64,000 nucleotides of DNA from Angiostrongylus vasorum (GCA_018806985.1 JADANN010000450.1:738835-802834), one strand, 5' to 3'; counted from the first letter of the stretch, positions 33,333-45,205 are shown. A program made the numbers and translations. The notes: generated from the sequence alone by a model not told the origin.

Positions 33333-35080
33333 ATTATCGCTTTATTCCCACAAAAGATGGTACAATTGTCCCGGATCATGGTCGCCGTCTGTTAATGATT
33401 ATCATTTCTCCATCCACACAGCGTTCTGTGTCTAGTATGGTCACCACCCGTGCTATAAATCAGCCGATTCTAAACTAAAATTCTATTTGCGCTCAGGTAC
33501 ATACCAGGTGTGAATGCTCTTTTTTAGATCTCAAACATAATTACATTGGTGCATGGACTACTGCGAAAAAAAGTGTAATATTATCTAAGTCGGTCACATC
33601 GCAGCTACAAACAGGTGTGCATAACGTCATCTAAAGATGTTGATAGGTGTTGGACAATCCACGTACTATTACCATTTCAAAAAACTAGGACCGTCAAAAT
33701 CTATCTTTTTTGATTATAAGTGAGCGCTTGGAAATGGTAGAAGAACGTGCTGCATGAAATATGCCTCGCTTCGAAATTTGCCAGTATACCGCTTTCGAAC
33801 GATTGGTCGATTAAATAGAATTCTCTATCGCAGCACACATGGCTGTTTTCCTGAAGAGGTCCCAACGGCCGGAGGTTGGATGTGGTAGAGATCTGGGAAT
33901 AACAGAGCACGACCTTCTTGGGGTTCCAGAGGACATATGTCTCGAGCAAAATTTAACATGTCATTGAGAGAAGATGATGCGAAATGCACAACTTAAAGCG
34001 GCCAGATTTTTAGAGAACGGTTGTGAAATAACGAAACGAATTGAATTGCTGGCACCCATACTACATGTGAAGAAACCCATCATTTGAGAATCTAATCAAT
34101 TAAGAAGTGCTTGGTTCGACGGCCTAAGTGCGACAATTTTTGCAAACAATGTGGGTGCCGTCATCAGATGAAGACATTTCAGTCTTCTCATAAATGACTG
34201 GTAAAAGCAATTAGCCCACTTAGATGCTTAACCAGTTACACCGGAATATCATCTGAACCACCAGTTTTTGAAAAAGCCCTTTTCCCCTCCTTCAAAGAAC
34301 TGTCATTTTTAGAGCACACATGAACGAAATGTGACTACTGCGATGAGGATATAGCTTGGACGAGACATACCTGCTCTCTAGGCATGAATCCATGGAAAAA
34401 AGTCCTCATTTTTCACACTCGGTAATCCACCTGCTTCAGAGTCACGAATCTTTGTAATTTGTATCTTTTTTTTCTTCTTTTTGACCACCTGGTTGTTTAG
34501 AGTCGCGACTATCAGTTAAATTGTCTCCAGTCACTACCTGCCAGAAAGCTCTTCTCTATCTTCCACACCAAGAAAAAAAATTAGTTTTCAGATTGACTCA
34601 CTTTTTCAGCAGACATGCCGACTGCTCAACGAGAAGTCACTAACATCATTTGAGTCTTAGTGTTCGTGGTGTATTTAGCATAATCATTGGCCTGTTTGTG
34701 TTTACGGCTGCGGTATTTGTAATGATATGCATTCTTATCTAAGGAAATAAACGTATAGAGTGAATCGGCTACTCAAAAGCTCATTGCAGTTGTTTATGTG
34801 TGGCTGTATGGTATAAACACAATGGACTGTTACTGACTCATAGCATCTACAACTCAGCGAGTCGTTTAGTTTTTCACCAGGAACTCCACCCAGTGAACAC
34901 ATCACATACGCAGATGCACTGTAGTTCACATATTAGGTGAATATGAAACCTTCGGCATACTTCGCAGTACTTCCGTTTTATGTACTTTAGATAAAGGGAA
35001 AATTCTAACGACCTCAACGTTCATGATTCCGAGATGCAAAAATACATTCGACTTCGCGTAGCGATTTATAAAGTCAGTGT
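33333..35080. other. Unassigned stretch upstream of the kinase SH2 exon
   Basis: Should hold the kinase promoter or more 5' exons on the minus strand. The N-terminal start of the SH2 (the usual W/Y-H/Y-G block) was looked for and not found. No repeat recognised. A minus ORF at 33701-33949 has no family or splice support. Confidence 0.35.
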
Positions 35081-35140
35081 TGGGGCCCGCACAACTAGTG
35101 AGGACGGACCGTTTAAGTATCAAGTAAGCAAGTAATCATC
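35080..35140 (+). repeat. Solo RTE-1/NR1 3' tail
   Basis: GGGGCCCGCACAACTAGTGA, then GGACGGACC and a TATCAAGTAAGCAAGTAA tail. Only the 3' terminal hairpin and tail are present: an extreme 5' truncation of RTE-1 or NR1. Confidence 0.75.
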
Positions 35141-35284
35141 ACACAACAGCATTAAGTTTTGCTCATAACCAGATGCGAGTTCTTAGTAAGTTCATCATTC
35201 GATCGTTTTCCGTTACGCTTTCCTCTATACTGAAATGACCGACCACTGGTAAACTTGCAACTGCAGTTTTCAGAGAAACACAGT

Positions 35285-35485
35285 AAAAACTCCTCAATGA
35301 TGCTGAGCTATTTGCAATAATCCGGACCGCAGGTGTGGTGGTGAACGCGTTACTCCTCGGATAGGACAATACCGCTTTCGTTCCCCCACCGCAGACACCT
35401 GCGGTGCGGAGTTTCGCAAATACCTCAGCATCATTGAACTTATATTTCGCAACATACTGTGCCATTAAAAAGAGTGGGTAGTAAA
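35285..35485. repeat. Rearranged SINE-3 (inverted fragment plus forward copy)
   Basis: A short reverse piece (ATGATGCTGAGCTATTTGCA, CCGGACCGCAGG) runs directly into a forward piece (TGGTGGTGAACGCGTTACTC, CCACCGCAGACACCTGCGGT, GTAGTAAATAAA). It resembles the palindrome at 15262 after loss of most of one arm. Confidence 0.7.
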
Positions 35486-36169
35486 TAAAACGGTTAAAAA
35501 CGCCTCAATTCATAGTACACTTTACTAATTGGATTGAGAACCAGTAGAATGATCAAACGCTTGCCAGCCAGATACAAGTTTTCAGATTCTACTAGTACGA
35601 AATTCCAATTTTGTACTAGCCATGAAACACATTTTTCCGTTGAATCTTGAAAGTAGATGACCAAATGGGTGAATTGTAGACCTCATCTCTACGGCTTTCC
35701 TTGAGAAAGCAGCATAAAATTAAGCTGGGAAAAAGAGACTGTTTGCCTGATTGTGCAAGCTTCACGCTTAAATCGAAGCTCTAGGCTAAAACAGGATTTA
35801 CAAAAAGCAGATACTACGGTAATATTTCAGTGCACAAGAAGATATGCTGATGGAGGATCACTGGAAACCTTCGAAAATACTTATTGTCGTAGTACTCGAT
35901 GTCATTAATCGTGATTGTTAGGCTGCTAGGAAAACACAAATTCAAGTATTCTTATTTTTTTTTACTTTACATGACCTGTCGTTCAGATCTACTTTACGGA
36001 TCCCAGCACGGCTTGCATACGATTCATTGCCTCACACCCACAATCCACGAAGGTCTTCACTTTTTTTGTACGTGCGGTGAAGACTCTCTTTTCGTCATGA
36101 ATGGAAGCTTAATTCTTGTTAACTGGACTCTTTCTAGATTCCTGAGATAGTCGAGCTAGAGCTGAATTT
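35486..36169. other. Unassigned stretch
   Basis: No gene seen. The last 180 bases (from about 35985, CGGATCCCAGCACGGCTTGC) match 47866 onward at lower identity than the 3.15 kb block that follows, so they belong to an older repeat shared by both duplication copies. Confidence 0.45.
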
Positions 36170-36300
36170 TCACTTGTACTTTACAAGACAGGTCTGGTAC
36201 CAATTTCCCGAAACCGGAAGAATGGAAGGTTTGCGGCCCAGTGCGAGGTCGAACCAGCACCGTTTTCGCGATGATCGGCATCACTGCCACTGCGCTGTCC
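36170..36300 (-). repeat. SINE-1 5'-half fragment
   Basis: CAGGTCTGGTACCAATTTCC to CACTGCCACTGCGCTGTCC, the tRNA-like head region in reverse. The left boundary of the duplicated block lies inside it at about 36239. Confidence 0.6.
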
Positions 36301-36519
36301 TACTCCTCAAATCCAGGAAAGAAACGGAAAAACTTCACATGCTCCGAAACGCAAATTTTTCTGAATTCATTCACACCCTCAAAGTACAACTGAATGGGGA
36401 TGTGAAAATCTGATGTTAGTGCAGTGAGGAATAATGTGAAAAGAAGATCAAAAAACACAATATGCGCTAAATTTATTCAAATAGCTGGCTATAAGACTGC
36501 ACTCAAATTTCTGCAGCGT

Positions 36520-36815
36520 ATTTGAATTGCTCCTGTAGTGCAGTGGTTAGTAAAGTCGTGCAATACAGAAGTTGCCTTCCATTCACTGTCTCGTCTCGCC
36601 CCGGGTTCTCCAAGCCCTCCATCCCTCTGGGATTGATAACTCCTGATTGGAAGGATACAGCACCAACTTGATACATCGGTAGGTTGCCCAAAGTCTTTTT
36701 ATAGGGAAGATATGCATTCATCCGTCTCTTACGACCATTAACAAAGCCAAATGCATGGTGCGCTCCTCAGCGATTAATCAGCGCCGGACGCTTTATACTT
36801 TCTCCTTTACATTTG
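36520..36815 (+). repeat. SINE-1 copy (in duplication copy 1)
   Basis: TGCTCCTGTAGTGCAGTGGT head, CGTCTCGCCCCGGGTTCTCC, ATACATCGGTAGGTTGCCC, GGGAAGATATGCATTCATCC, ending CTTTATACTTTCTCCTTTAC. The A-box-like region reads GTAGTGCAGTGG. Confidence 0.8.
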
Positions 36816-37601
36816 AATTCCTGAGAAAATGATTTTTTATCATTATGTTTAATGTCGATTTCAAAACTGCACGCCATAATATCAGACATTTCGGATTTCC
36901 GTTATGTTAAGCATCATTAGTTGCAAACTTGCAAGGCACGCACGCAAATGGACCATACCAAGGTGTTATGAGCGGATACCATCGACGAGGTACCTCATAA
37001 GGATTTATTTGGCTTCTACTCGAATGTCTTAGTTGAATCATACCCTCTGCATATGCATACGCAGAATGTATAGCTACTTTTTATGGAAGTGTGGAGTATT
37101 TGCCTCCACCCAGAATATACCCTGCACTTCAAACACCGCTAAAGGTGTTCAGTTAAATGAATGAGAAGCAAATGCTGAGAAGTTAGAGCTCACTTGTAAC
37201 AGTAAGCCTTATATATACTCCGGAAGAGACGACAAACTAGCCGTAGTTATACTCAGCTCCCGAGACAAAGCTTGGGAAGCTCTGTTCAGGAGCGATAAAG
37301 ACTTTAATCGTTTACCTTGCTGAAAGAATAACGGAATAAAAGGCAATATAGACTATACATATTTGCTGAAAGAAGTGAAAACAGGGAAAAAGTAAAAACT
37401 TTGTGTAAGAACAGAAAACTGAGGTTAACATATAGGACTAGATCATTAACATTCCGCACCGCACTTTCTCAATGGCTAAGATTACTCGACAGTAGTAAAA
37501 GCCATCTGGAAACTGTTCTGCATGGACGAACATTTTGATCACGATTTCGAATCATCTTCTTCAATCAGTTTTTCAATATTTAGTAGGACAATTCGATAGC
37601 C

Positions 37602-37957
37602 CGTGTTCACTAGTTCTGCTGGCTCCAGCAAAATCTGCACGTTTTCGGAGCTTTGCTGCTTCAACCACCTCGTTTAGCTGGAGCTCCGAGGTCACACAAG
37701 ACAAGGCTGCGCCAGGTCGTCACTACCACATGGAGTCGCCGCCTTGTGGATCAGCAGGAGATTTTCCACCACGCGACTAGTTTGGTACCAGGACGGTGAC
37801 GGATCGTGGTATTGGTTTACTCTTAGCTGGGCTTCCTTATGGAAACGCCAGACTCCTTCTCAGCTTGGGTGAAACGCGAGTACTTCTCCCGCTGTACATC
37901 GCAGTGCGATACCTAGGAACACCTGCAAGCTACGATGAGGCGGCAAACACTTGAAAG
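37602..37957 (-). repeat. NR1 repeat copy (in duplication copy 1)
   Basis: Reverse copy with a damaged 3' tail: TCACTAGTTCTGCTGGCTCC low end, AGGTCGTCACTACCACATGG middle, CTACGATGAGGCGGCAAACA high end. Confidence 0.83.
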
Positions 37958-38132
37958 GTAGTTGTTAATTTCCAACAACAAATCGGAACGTTATGAAGAG
38001 CAATGGTTAATGCGGTGTTAAACCAGTTACGCTACTGTTAGCAATTCACCCTTTAACGACAAAGTATACAAAACTAAATAGATGTAATAGTTGTATTTAT
38101 TATAAACCACTAGATAATGAATAAAACCGTAG

Positions 38133-38840
38133 ATGAATAAGGCAGTTCCCATGATCGGCTTTCTATTGCCCTCGGCATTTGATTATAAATCTGTTGTTCC
38201 GTTTTTTACATCAATCGCGAAGTTGTTATTCAGCACACATTTACTTCCTCACAAATATGACATGACGCCCCTAAACGAAGCGTTTGGCCGAAACAGAATC
38301 CCGTTTATGCTACCCTTCATTAGCGATGAAATAAGTGTAGCTAAAAAACGATGCTTAAGGAGGGCAGATCTAGAGGAATCGGTAGCGATAGTAGAAATAC
38401 CACCCGATACTCTTCTTTGTCAATTAGTTCGTAACCGCCTATACGACCGTCTATGTGAAACACAGAATTGCGTAATTTGCCCTTATGGCACGGACGGTGA
38501 TTCCATGAGTTCAGGTACGATATAGCTGATTTCTTGTAGTGCTTGCGGAGACGAATATATTGGCCAAAGGGGCAGACCCATGTCTATCCGTATAGAAGAA
38601 CACCTAGATGGCAAACGAAAATCAAAACAAGGCACGCCACTAGGCCCGCATAGGATACAAAAGCATAGTGGAGACGATTTTGATGTAAAAGTCGCTATCC
38701 TCGCACGGGGTCCTAAACCACCAAGACGCAAATTTCTCGAGGCTTTTTGGATAGATTCCAAAAATCCGAAAATGAATAGCAGGGAAGAGTGCCCTGAGAT
38801 AACACCTGATCTAGCCCCGTTTCTCAGAACTGATTTTTGA
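38133..38840 (+). pseudogene. Penelope-like retroelement C-terminus with GIY-YIG endonuclease domain, copy 1
   Basis: One frame runs from 38133 to TGA 38838-38840, broken by a single TAG at 38523-38525. Before the stop is the linker between RT and endonuclease (FISDEISVAKKRCLRRADLE; LVRNRLYDRLCETQNCVICP with its Cys-x2-Cys). After it is a GIY-YIG domain: LISCSACGDEYIG, the RPMSIRIEEH segment (Arg and Glu-His), FDVKVAILARG, and FLEAFWI with the likely catalytic Glu. The TAG falls where the GIY tyrosine is expected (TI-stop-LI). No RT domain is present upstream; an NR1 copy lies there instead, so the element is 5'-truncated and dead. Penelope-like elements use this nuclease for target-primed insertion. 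Confidence 0.85.
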
Positions 38841-39028
38841 TGTGGGGTGGTGGAGTAATCAACCATATGCGACTCTGAGCGGCCGTTCTACCTTGGTGGA
38901 AGACCGATAAAAACAGTGGGTTTTCCGAGAAGCCGGTGATCGTGTAATTGTTGTTCAGATTTTCAGCTTCCTGTTCGCGTGGTTGAAGCGTTTGATCTAG
39001 TAAATTACACATCAGTGTACCCTTCCAG

Positions 39029-39262
39029 GCTCTGAAGAATGCGATACTGGCGAAACGTCAGAATCGCTGTGTTGTAAGGAAGTAAACGTGTGCTGAATAC
39101 CAACTTCGCGATTGCGGTAAAAAAGAGAACAACAGATTTCAGGTAAGGCAGTTTCACATCTACATATAGTAAAACAGGAAATTCTTGCTGCACAAATTTT
39201 GAAAACACATAAAAAGAAGAACACAATACAGTTGCTATCACAACGAAGGGTAAAAAAGACAT
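39029..39262 (-). repeat. Penelope-like inverted terminal segment with hammerhead-like motif, copy 1
   Basis: Reverse complement of 39057-39175 repeats the segment at 38170-38260 (AAATCTGTTGTTC..., GCGAAGTTG, TATTCAGCACACGTTTACTT), giving an inverted repeat around the coding remnant. At 39032-39056 the plus strand reads CTGAAGA, 13 nt, GAAACGTCAG, like the hammerhead core of Penelope-like ends with one substitution in CTGATGA. Confidence 0.5.
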
Positions 39263-39393
39263 AGAACAACGCCGTTCAATGCATCACAGAGCCATCACCA
39301 CACGACTAAGAGATGCGTGGGAAATAATTACTACAACGAAAAGGATAAAGATTAACTGTCCAAACATTTCTATTGTGTTCGAGAGGATTATAT

Positions 39394-39795
39394 TTCCTTA
39401 CATATAGGACTGAAAACGGATGGTCGTCAGTTCCGCAGTCTTCGCTTTGCTGATAACATCGTTCCTACAACAAAAGACACTGGCCAAGCGGAACGAATGT
39501 CAGCGGAATGAATAAACGTAATGTGTATGAACGACAACAGACAGACAAGAGCCTCTAGTGTCTGGATTACTCGGAATGTCAAAAGCACTGCAGTAAGACC
39601 ACCGGGTCGATGGTCAGAGTTCTTCACGAAAAACCCTAGGCGAAAGATGTGATGCTCAACGAGTCTTAAGAGCGAGGACAATCCACTGGGCTATTCTTGC
39701 ACATGACAGAGAAAAGTGGAAGATTTACTGGCACCCGCTCAAGTCACTCGAGGATGAACGGGACTACAGGTGATACAGTTGATCCCACCAGCTCT
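39394..39795 (+). mobile_element. RTE-2 3' fragment
   Basis: Begins in RT (DGRQFRSLRFADN at 39420) and jumps by internal deletion from QAERMS to the C-terminal region, ending with GAAAAGTGGAAGATTTACTG, GGACTACAGGTGATACAGTT. It starts exactly where the duplicated block ends. Confidence 0.8.
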
Positions 39796-39904
39796 CCCTT
39801 AGTGTCGAATCCCAATACACATGTAGCGGCGTCTCTGTGCCTCTTTATTGGCCACACTCACTACGCTGCACACTCTTTTCAACAGCAATAGTCTCTCGCC
39901 TATG

Positions 39905-39995
39905 AAGTAAACTCGTCTGGAAAAGGTTTTCGAAATACTAGGGTCAGAAATGAGTCTGGAAAAGGTTTTCGAAATAGTAAGTCAGAAATGACTAG
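39905..39995 (+). repeat. Short tandem duplication, about 41 bp x 2
   Basis: GTCTGGAAAAGGTTTTCGAA, then ATAC/AT, GGTCAGAAATGA occurs twice in direct succession. Confidence 0.8.
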
Positions 39996-40059
39996 CAAGA
40001 CATCTTCCTATGTGCAAAGCCAGCTGCAGCATTGATACTGGACAAACTACCTTCGGTTA

Positions 40060-40980
40060 CAAGAAGTCCACCAAAATGCTTCTGTGCACCAAATTAAACC
40101 ACCGTAAGAAATAACACCGATGGTTTTCCCTATCGGCCACTTCTGGAAAAAGCATTATGATCCCTATAGGGTCACTCTTCGCGAGAATGTTAAGCAAAAG
40201 GATTGAATAAACATTTTTTGCGTGGAAAAATGTCTGGACTTCAATGGTTTCTAGTTTGATTGATAAAGCTTGTTCTGAACTTAGATAGGCCACCTTGAAG
40301 ATAAACGTGCCTTATTCTCTGTGCAGCTTGGTGTCTGAAGCACCTATCTCACAGGAAGTTGTCGAGTTGCGTGAAGAAGTGGTAGTCAGGATTCGAGAAA
40401 ACAGGCAAGTATGGGGGTATGGGACAAGATTTCGTGGCTCAGCTCTTCCAACCGTTGAATCATAGGCTTAACCGCACATTGTCGTGAAGGACTGGTCCCT
40501 TTCTGTTGTGTATTTTGTCTAGTCGCTCGACGTACTTAAGACCATAGTCGTTTCATTCGCAATCGGGAAGCTGTGATGGATCAAACCAGCCGTATTCCGC
40601 GAAACGTTCAGTACGACCTTGTCTTGATGAATTTCTGCTTTAAAAAGCTGCGGAGCTTCATCGCGGTACAACCGCAGGGCAGGTCCTCGTTGGTTCTCGA
40701 AGTGGGATTATTTCTCGTCGCACATCACTATACGGTCGAGAAATAGGTCATTTTAGTTGTACAGAAGAAGCGCCTGTGTACCTTAAAGCGACGATTTCCA
40801 TCGCTGTCATTCAATTCGTGCGGCACCCATTTGTTGAGTTTCTACGTCTTTCCTATTATCTGAATGCTTCCAAACAAGTAAGATGCTTTCTGGGAGCTCT
40901 TATGCAAGTTCTGTAACAGTTTTGAGTGTATCTGCTTACAGGAAACCCTACAATACATCCTCATCAACTGCAGAAAGATC
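40060..40980 (-). pseudogene. mariner-family DNA transposase pseudogene
   Basis: Minus-strand fragments in three frames line up with mariner transposase: KWVPHELND, CDEK with the first catalytic Asp, RRFFCTTK, LHDNVRLSL equivalent with the second Asp (near 40480), PYPHTCLFSRI then NPDYHFFTQLD with the third Asp (near 40385), and a weak C-terminal region to about 40080. Many frameshifts and stops; the N-terminal helix-turn-helix part is missing and no terminal inverted repeats were identified. A long-dead cut-and-paste element. Confidence 0.75.
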
Positions 40981-41047
40981 CAGGACCTTTTAATATGTAA
41001 CGAGTAATTGGCTACGAAATGAGGAATAAAATAAACGCACGTTATGA

Positions 41048-41308
41048 CATATGAAGAAAAAGAAAGCTTCCTGCGATGATCAATCCCCTGAGGGATGCGC
41101 CACGCATGCGACTTAATGGAGCATCATTAGAGGTGATTGAATGCACATCTGGCTTACACAGGCAGTTGCGGTGGTCTACCGATTTATAAAGAGAACTCTG
41201 GTACCAGTTTGCGGACCTCGGAGGAATAGGTTTTGTGAGACTGGGCGGAGGGATCGATCCTATGTGTATCGCAGAGCGTTTCTGACGACTGGGCTACACG
41301 CGTCTCCT
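41048..41308 (-). repeat. SINE-1 copy
   Basis: Reverse copy: GATGATCAATCCCCTGAGGG, GCATCATTAGAGGTGATTGA, GGATCGATCCTATGTGTATC, CTGGGCTACACGCGTC. Confidence 0.8.
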
Positions 41309-41483
41309 CTTTTGACACACAGTGCCCGAAACTTGGCTTCAAAAACTATCGATCATTGATCACTAGAGCATTTAAGCAGTTCACAGTACGGTTAGATAGA
41401 AGATATTTTTATCAATCGCACCATATATACATACATATATATATATATATAAAAAAATTGTACAGTCATCCTTCAATTTTCAG

Positions 41484-41932
41484 AGCGTTTGAAACCAAAA
41501 TTCTGGAAAAGTTGAAAGTGAAATTTAAATTTTTAAAACTTATAACGGAAAAGCGACCAGCTATGAAGATAGACGACGCGTAAGAGGACAACATTCCTTC
41601 TGTTGGATAAAACTCCGCTTGTCCAACTGCTTCCTTGTTCAAAAGGAAATTCCATATAAGAACTTGGAAGGAATACAAATGCGCTTCATGAAATCAAGCC
41701 TTCTTCTTTCGTAACTTGTATCTTAAAGTGAAAGCTTACTAGTTTTTAGTTGTTTTTTATCCCAAAGAATGACGTTTAACACTCTCACGCCGTTTGATGC
41801 TCATCGTTGTCATGACGGTTTGGCAAGAGTACCCGGTAAGATATCTACACGTCTTAATTTCTTTTTTGGTTGTTCATTTTAGCCCATAGGACTACCTTTC
41901 TATGCTCTTCGTTGCCAGTGGGTAACTTGTAG
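41484..41932 (+). CDS. Candidate terminal exons of an unidentified gene
   Basis: Three short exons join in phase: 41484-41579 (acceptor CAATTTTCAG, donor GC|GTAAGA), 41768-41835 (acceptor ATCCCAAAG, donor G|GTAAGA) and 41883-41932 (acceptor TTCATTTTAG, stop TAG 41930-41932). The product reads FETKILEKLKVKFKFLKLIT, then EKRPAMKIDDAMTFNTLTPF, DAHRCHDGLARVP and AHRTTFLCSSLPVGNL. An alternative last exon uses the donor at 41922 and an acceptor at about 42015, ending DFISQKFKC. Upstream exons were not found; a SINE-1, a mariner relic and the duplication lie there. The family was not recognised. Support is the chain of three consensus splice sites with kept phase. Confidence 0.45.
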
Positions 41933-42079
41933 AACATAACTGTTTGATAGGACGTTGGCGGAGAGGAGTGCTATTCTTCACTTACAAATATACAATAAAC
42001 CGTTCTCCAGACGATTTCATTAGCCAGAAATTTAAGTGCTAATCGACTACTATTTAAATCTAATTGGTAGTGTAAATGT

Positions 42080-45000
42080 CAGTTGCCATAGGGAATGAGT
42101 GGGAGTCACCTCCCCCTCTGATCCACATCGTGGTGAAGGCCTGGATACGCCATTGCAAGGTTACGTCAGGATTCCAGGGAGGACCAAGTTGCACGACTAG
42201 CAATAGGCCAGCCTCGGTACCCCGCACAATGGGTGCTCCCGTCTATGACGTCAGGCGGTGAGACGACCGGTGAGAGGCCAGAAAATCTCGGGTTACGCAG
42301 GACGTTATTGGAACTGGATCGAACGAACACACGCACGACACGCCATGGAGATTGTTTCTTACTATGCACGTATAATGCCAGAACACTTTCCACAGACGTC
42401 GATCTTCACGCATTCCTTGTAGCCGCAGATCGCATTAAATTTCGTGCGATCGCATTACAAGAAACAAAAAGCAAGAAGACCGACATACGCCAACTAAACA
42501 ACGGGACCCTTGTAATCCGTAGAGAAAAAGGTCCCGTCACGAAATGTCGGTGGCGTAGGCTTTGTCGTCCACCCGTCCATTGTCCATCGTGCCGACTCAT
42601 AGGAGATCCTATTTCCTCGCATAGCCGTCCTACGTCTTCAACTGGCGCATCATAAGAAGACCACAATCATCAACTACTACTAATCGACCGACGCAGCTGA
42701 TGAGTACGAATTAGATTCATTTTACTATCAGTTGGAGGAAGTCATCCCCAATGATAAAGCATATCATAAATTTGTTGTCGGAGACTTCAACGCCAGAATA
42801 GGAAAGGCCAACGACAGCGTATACAGGATCGAAAATTTTGAATTAGGAGGAAGAAATGAGAATGGAAACCGTCTCGCAGGACTCCTGGTCAGCAGCACGT
42901 CTCTTCCATGGAAACTCGTTTTTCCAGAGAAAAAGAAGGCCGGCACTGGACATGGGAGTCTCCCAACGGCATGATCATGTGGAGATCGACCATATTCTGA
43001 CAAACAGAAGGTGGTGTCTAGTTGACACATCGGTAGTCCCGTCATTCTGTACTGGTTCCGATCACCGCCCTCTTCGCGCGAAGATTCGATTCAGCCGCAA
43101 GCTGGGAAGGAACTCTCTTCGTCGACCACGAGGAAAAAAGTCTAGCTGTATACGACGAGAACATTCTGAACGAGGTCCCTGTCCAAACGTGACTGGCAGA
43201 TTAAAGAAGACCTGACCGAAGACTACGAGCTGCTTGTCGAAGGAGTGAAAAGCTGTGCCGAACTAACTTCAGTTCCTCAAGCGAGAAGATTGGATTCCAT
43301 CTCCGCAACTACTAAGGAATTGCTCGAAGAAAGAAGGAAACTGAAGCTTGATCCTACTAAAAACACGTTTAACACAGCTAATAATAAATGTCAGCTGCTG
43401 AAGTGCTTTGCATGAAGATCTTCATCGGTACAGGCAGAAGAAACTACTGAAAGCAGAGAAAAGAAGCAGTTTGAAAAAATGCCGTTGGGACTTGCGTAAT
43501 TATAATGTTCCGCTGTCTGAACGAAGATGGGATCGTCAAAACATTATACCATGATATGGAATTAAGTACGGAAACGTTCTACACCAACTTCGTTCCACAA
43601 TACCAGTCCACGACCCTAATAACCCCGCTGGAAAAAAAATCACCTGGAATTCTTCCGTCGGAGGTCCGAGTTGCGATAGAAAGCATGAAAAGAGGCACAG
43701 CTCCAGGAACCGATAATATCACCGCCGATTTCCTTAGAGCTGGAGGCCACAATTTACATGTACTTCTCGCAGATCATATGACAGCCTACCTTCAAAAGGA
43801 AAAATTCCAGACCAGTGGAGGACGTCGCGTACGGTCATCCAGCCTAAGAAAGGAGACCGATGGGGTCTTCGTAACTATCGTCCCATATGCTTGTTAAGTG
43901 TACTCTTCAAGCTCTTCACGAAGATTATCCTCTCGCGCATATCAAGGATATTGAATGAGGCGCAACCAGTCGAGCAAGCAGGATTTCGGAAAGGATTTTG
44001 CTGCATGGACCACATCCAAACCGTGTCTAGGGTCAACGAAGTTTGTCGGGAAGACCACCCTGCCTCTACTTCTAACCTTTGTGTACTTTGAAAAAGCGTT
44101 TGACAGTGTCGAAACGAACGCAATCATATCAGCACTCGTCGACCAAGTAGTGGACCCATCCTACATAAGAACTCTGTCTCACCGTTATCGGAATTGCACT
44201 ACGAAAATGCACCTTTTCCATCGACCTCTTGCCACACCCATAGGAAAGGGGGTTCCACAGGGCGACACAATGTCGCCAAAGCTGTTCACTGCCGCACTGC
44301 AGTGGATAATGAAGTCACTCGATTGGGATGAGAAATGCATACATATTGATGGAAAATTTCCTATCAAACTTCGTTTTGCCGACGACATTGCCATCTTCTC
44401 AAGAAGTACTAGCGAAGCAGAGATGATGATCAACGAGCTCAACGAAGCGGGGGAAAAACATTGGACTTCGCATAAATCGAAAGAAGACCCAGTTCATAAA
44501 AAAACCCACGGTGTGAAGGCGGAAAAATTGAATTGGATGGCTCTCTCATTGCAGAGACCACCTCGTACGTATACCTTGGGTGATCAATGAGCATGGAAAA
44601 CAACATGAAGGAAGAACTACATAGAAGAAGGAGAGTAGCTTGGGTTGCATTCGGGCTCTCAAAGAAGCCACCGGCCAACTGAGGGACCCGAAAATCCGCG
44701 CTCACCTTTTTCAATTCCACGGTCCTCCCAGCACTCTATTATACTGCAGAGACGTGGGTTGACACTTCAACGACGTCAAGAATACTCCTCACTACACACA
44801 GAGCGCTTGAGCGATGTCTTCTGAAATATAGCCGCACTCCCAATATCAAGCAGGATTGCCAAGCTCTGACCTTTCGAAATCTGTCATATCTTCGTGATCC
44901 TGGAGAATATACATCGATAGAGAAACATAGATGGGCCGATCAAAAAAATGAGAACAGACGAGTCCCGTAGGACGACCATCTACACGTTGGGCAGACGTGT

Positions 45001-45205
45001 TCGTAAAAAATGTTAATCAGCTGTACCCGCAGCTGCAGTTGTTTTACAGATCAGGGTATGAGACTCGCACGCGTTACCATGCTCGAACAAAACCACCACA
45101 ATAGAGGACGATTGCAAGTGAAAGGAACGAATGGCATATGTGCTGGGGTCCGCACAACTTGTGTGGGCGGACCATTCAAGTATCCAAGTAAGTAAGTAAT
45201 GAGTG
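42080..45205 (+). mobile_element. RTE-1 non-LTR retrotransposon copy
   Basis: Leader similar to NR1 (CCTCCCCCTCTGATCCACAT at 42108). Endonuclease from about 42233 ([67 protein letters not shown] at 42776; VEIDHILTNRRWC; SDHRPLRAKI). RT from about 43660 (GTAPGTDNITADFLRAGGHN; EQAGFRKGFCCMDH; LTFVYFEKAFDSVETNAI; GVPQGDTMSPKLF; RFADDIAIFS at 44370). The 3' end is the hairpin GGTCCGC...GCGGACC and CCAAGTAAGTAAGTAA. Only a few frameshifts; the least decayed RTE-1 here. Sits between the two duplication copies. Confidence 0.9.
45150..45205 (+). other. RTE-1 3' terminal hairpin
   Basis: GGTCCGCACAACTTGTGTGG followed by GCGGACC can fold with GGTCCGC paired to GCGGACC and ACAA to TTGT, followed by a CCAAGTAAGTAAG tail. 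The same structure ends the copy at 30760 and, with changed but still paired bases (GGCCCG...CGGGCC), most NR1 copies. Probably the reverse-transcriptase recognition structure. Confidence 0.6.

Larger units (their letters stand above)
36239..39393 (+). repeat. 3.15 kb direct duplication, copy 1
   Basis: Nearly identical, with scattered single-base differences and 1-base indels, to 48128-51283, about 11.9 kb away in the same orientation. It contains a forward SINE-1, a reverse NR1, a Penelope-like GIY-YIG pseudogene and its 3' inverted repeat. Left of 36239 the two loci remain similar but clearly more diverged. Right of 39393 similarity stops after GAGAGGATTATAT. Confidence 0.92.

Noticed and set aside
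33701..33949. Minus-strand ORF of 82 codons upstream of the kinase
   Set aside because: No SH2 or other motif and no consistent splice sites.
36174..36413. Plus-strand ORFs repeated at 48108
   Set aside because: Conserved only because they lie across the SINE-1 head fragment and the duplicated block.
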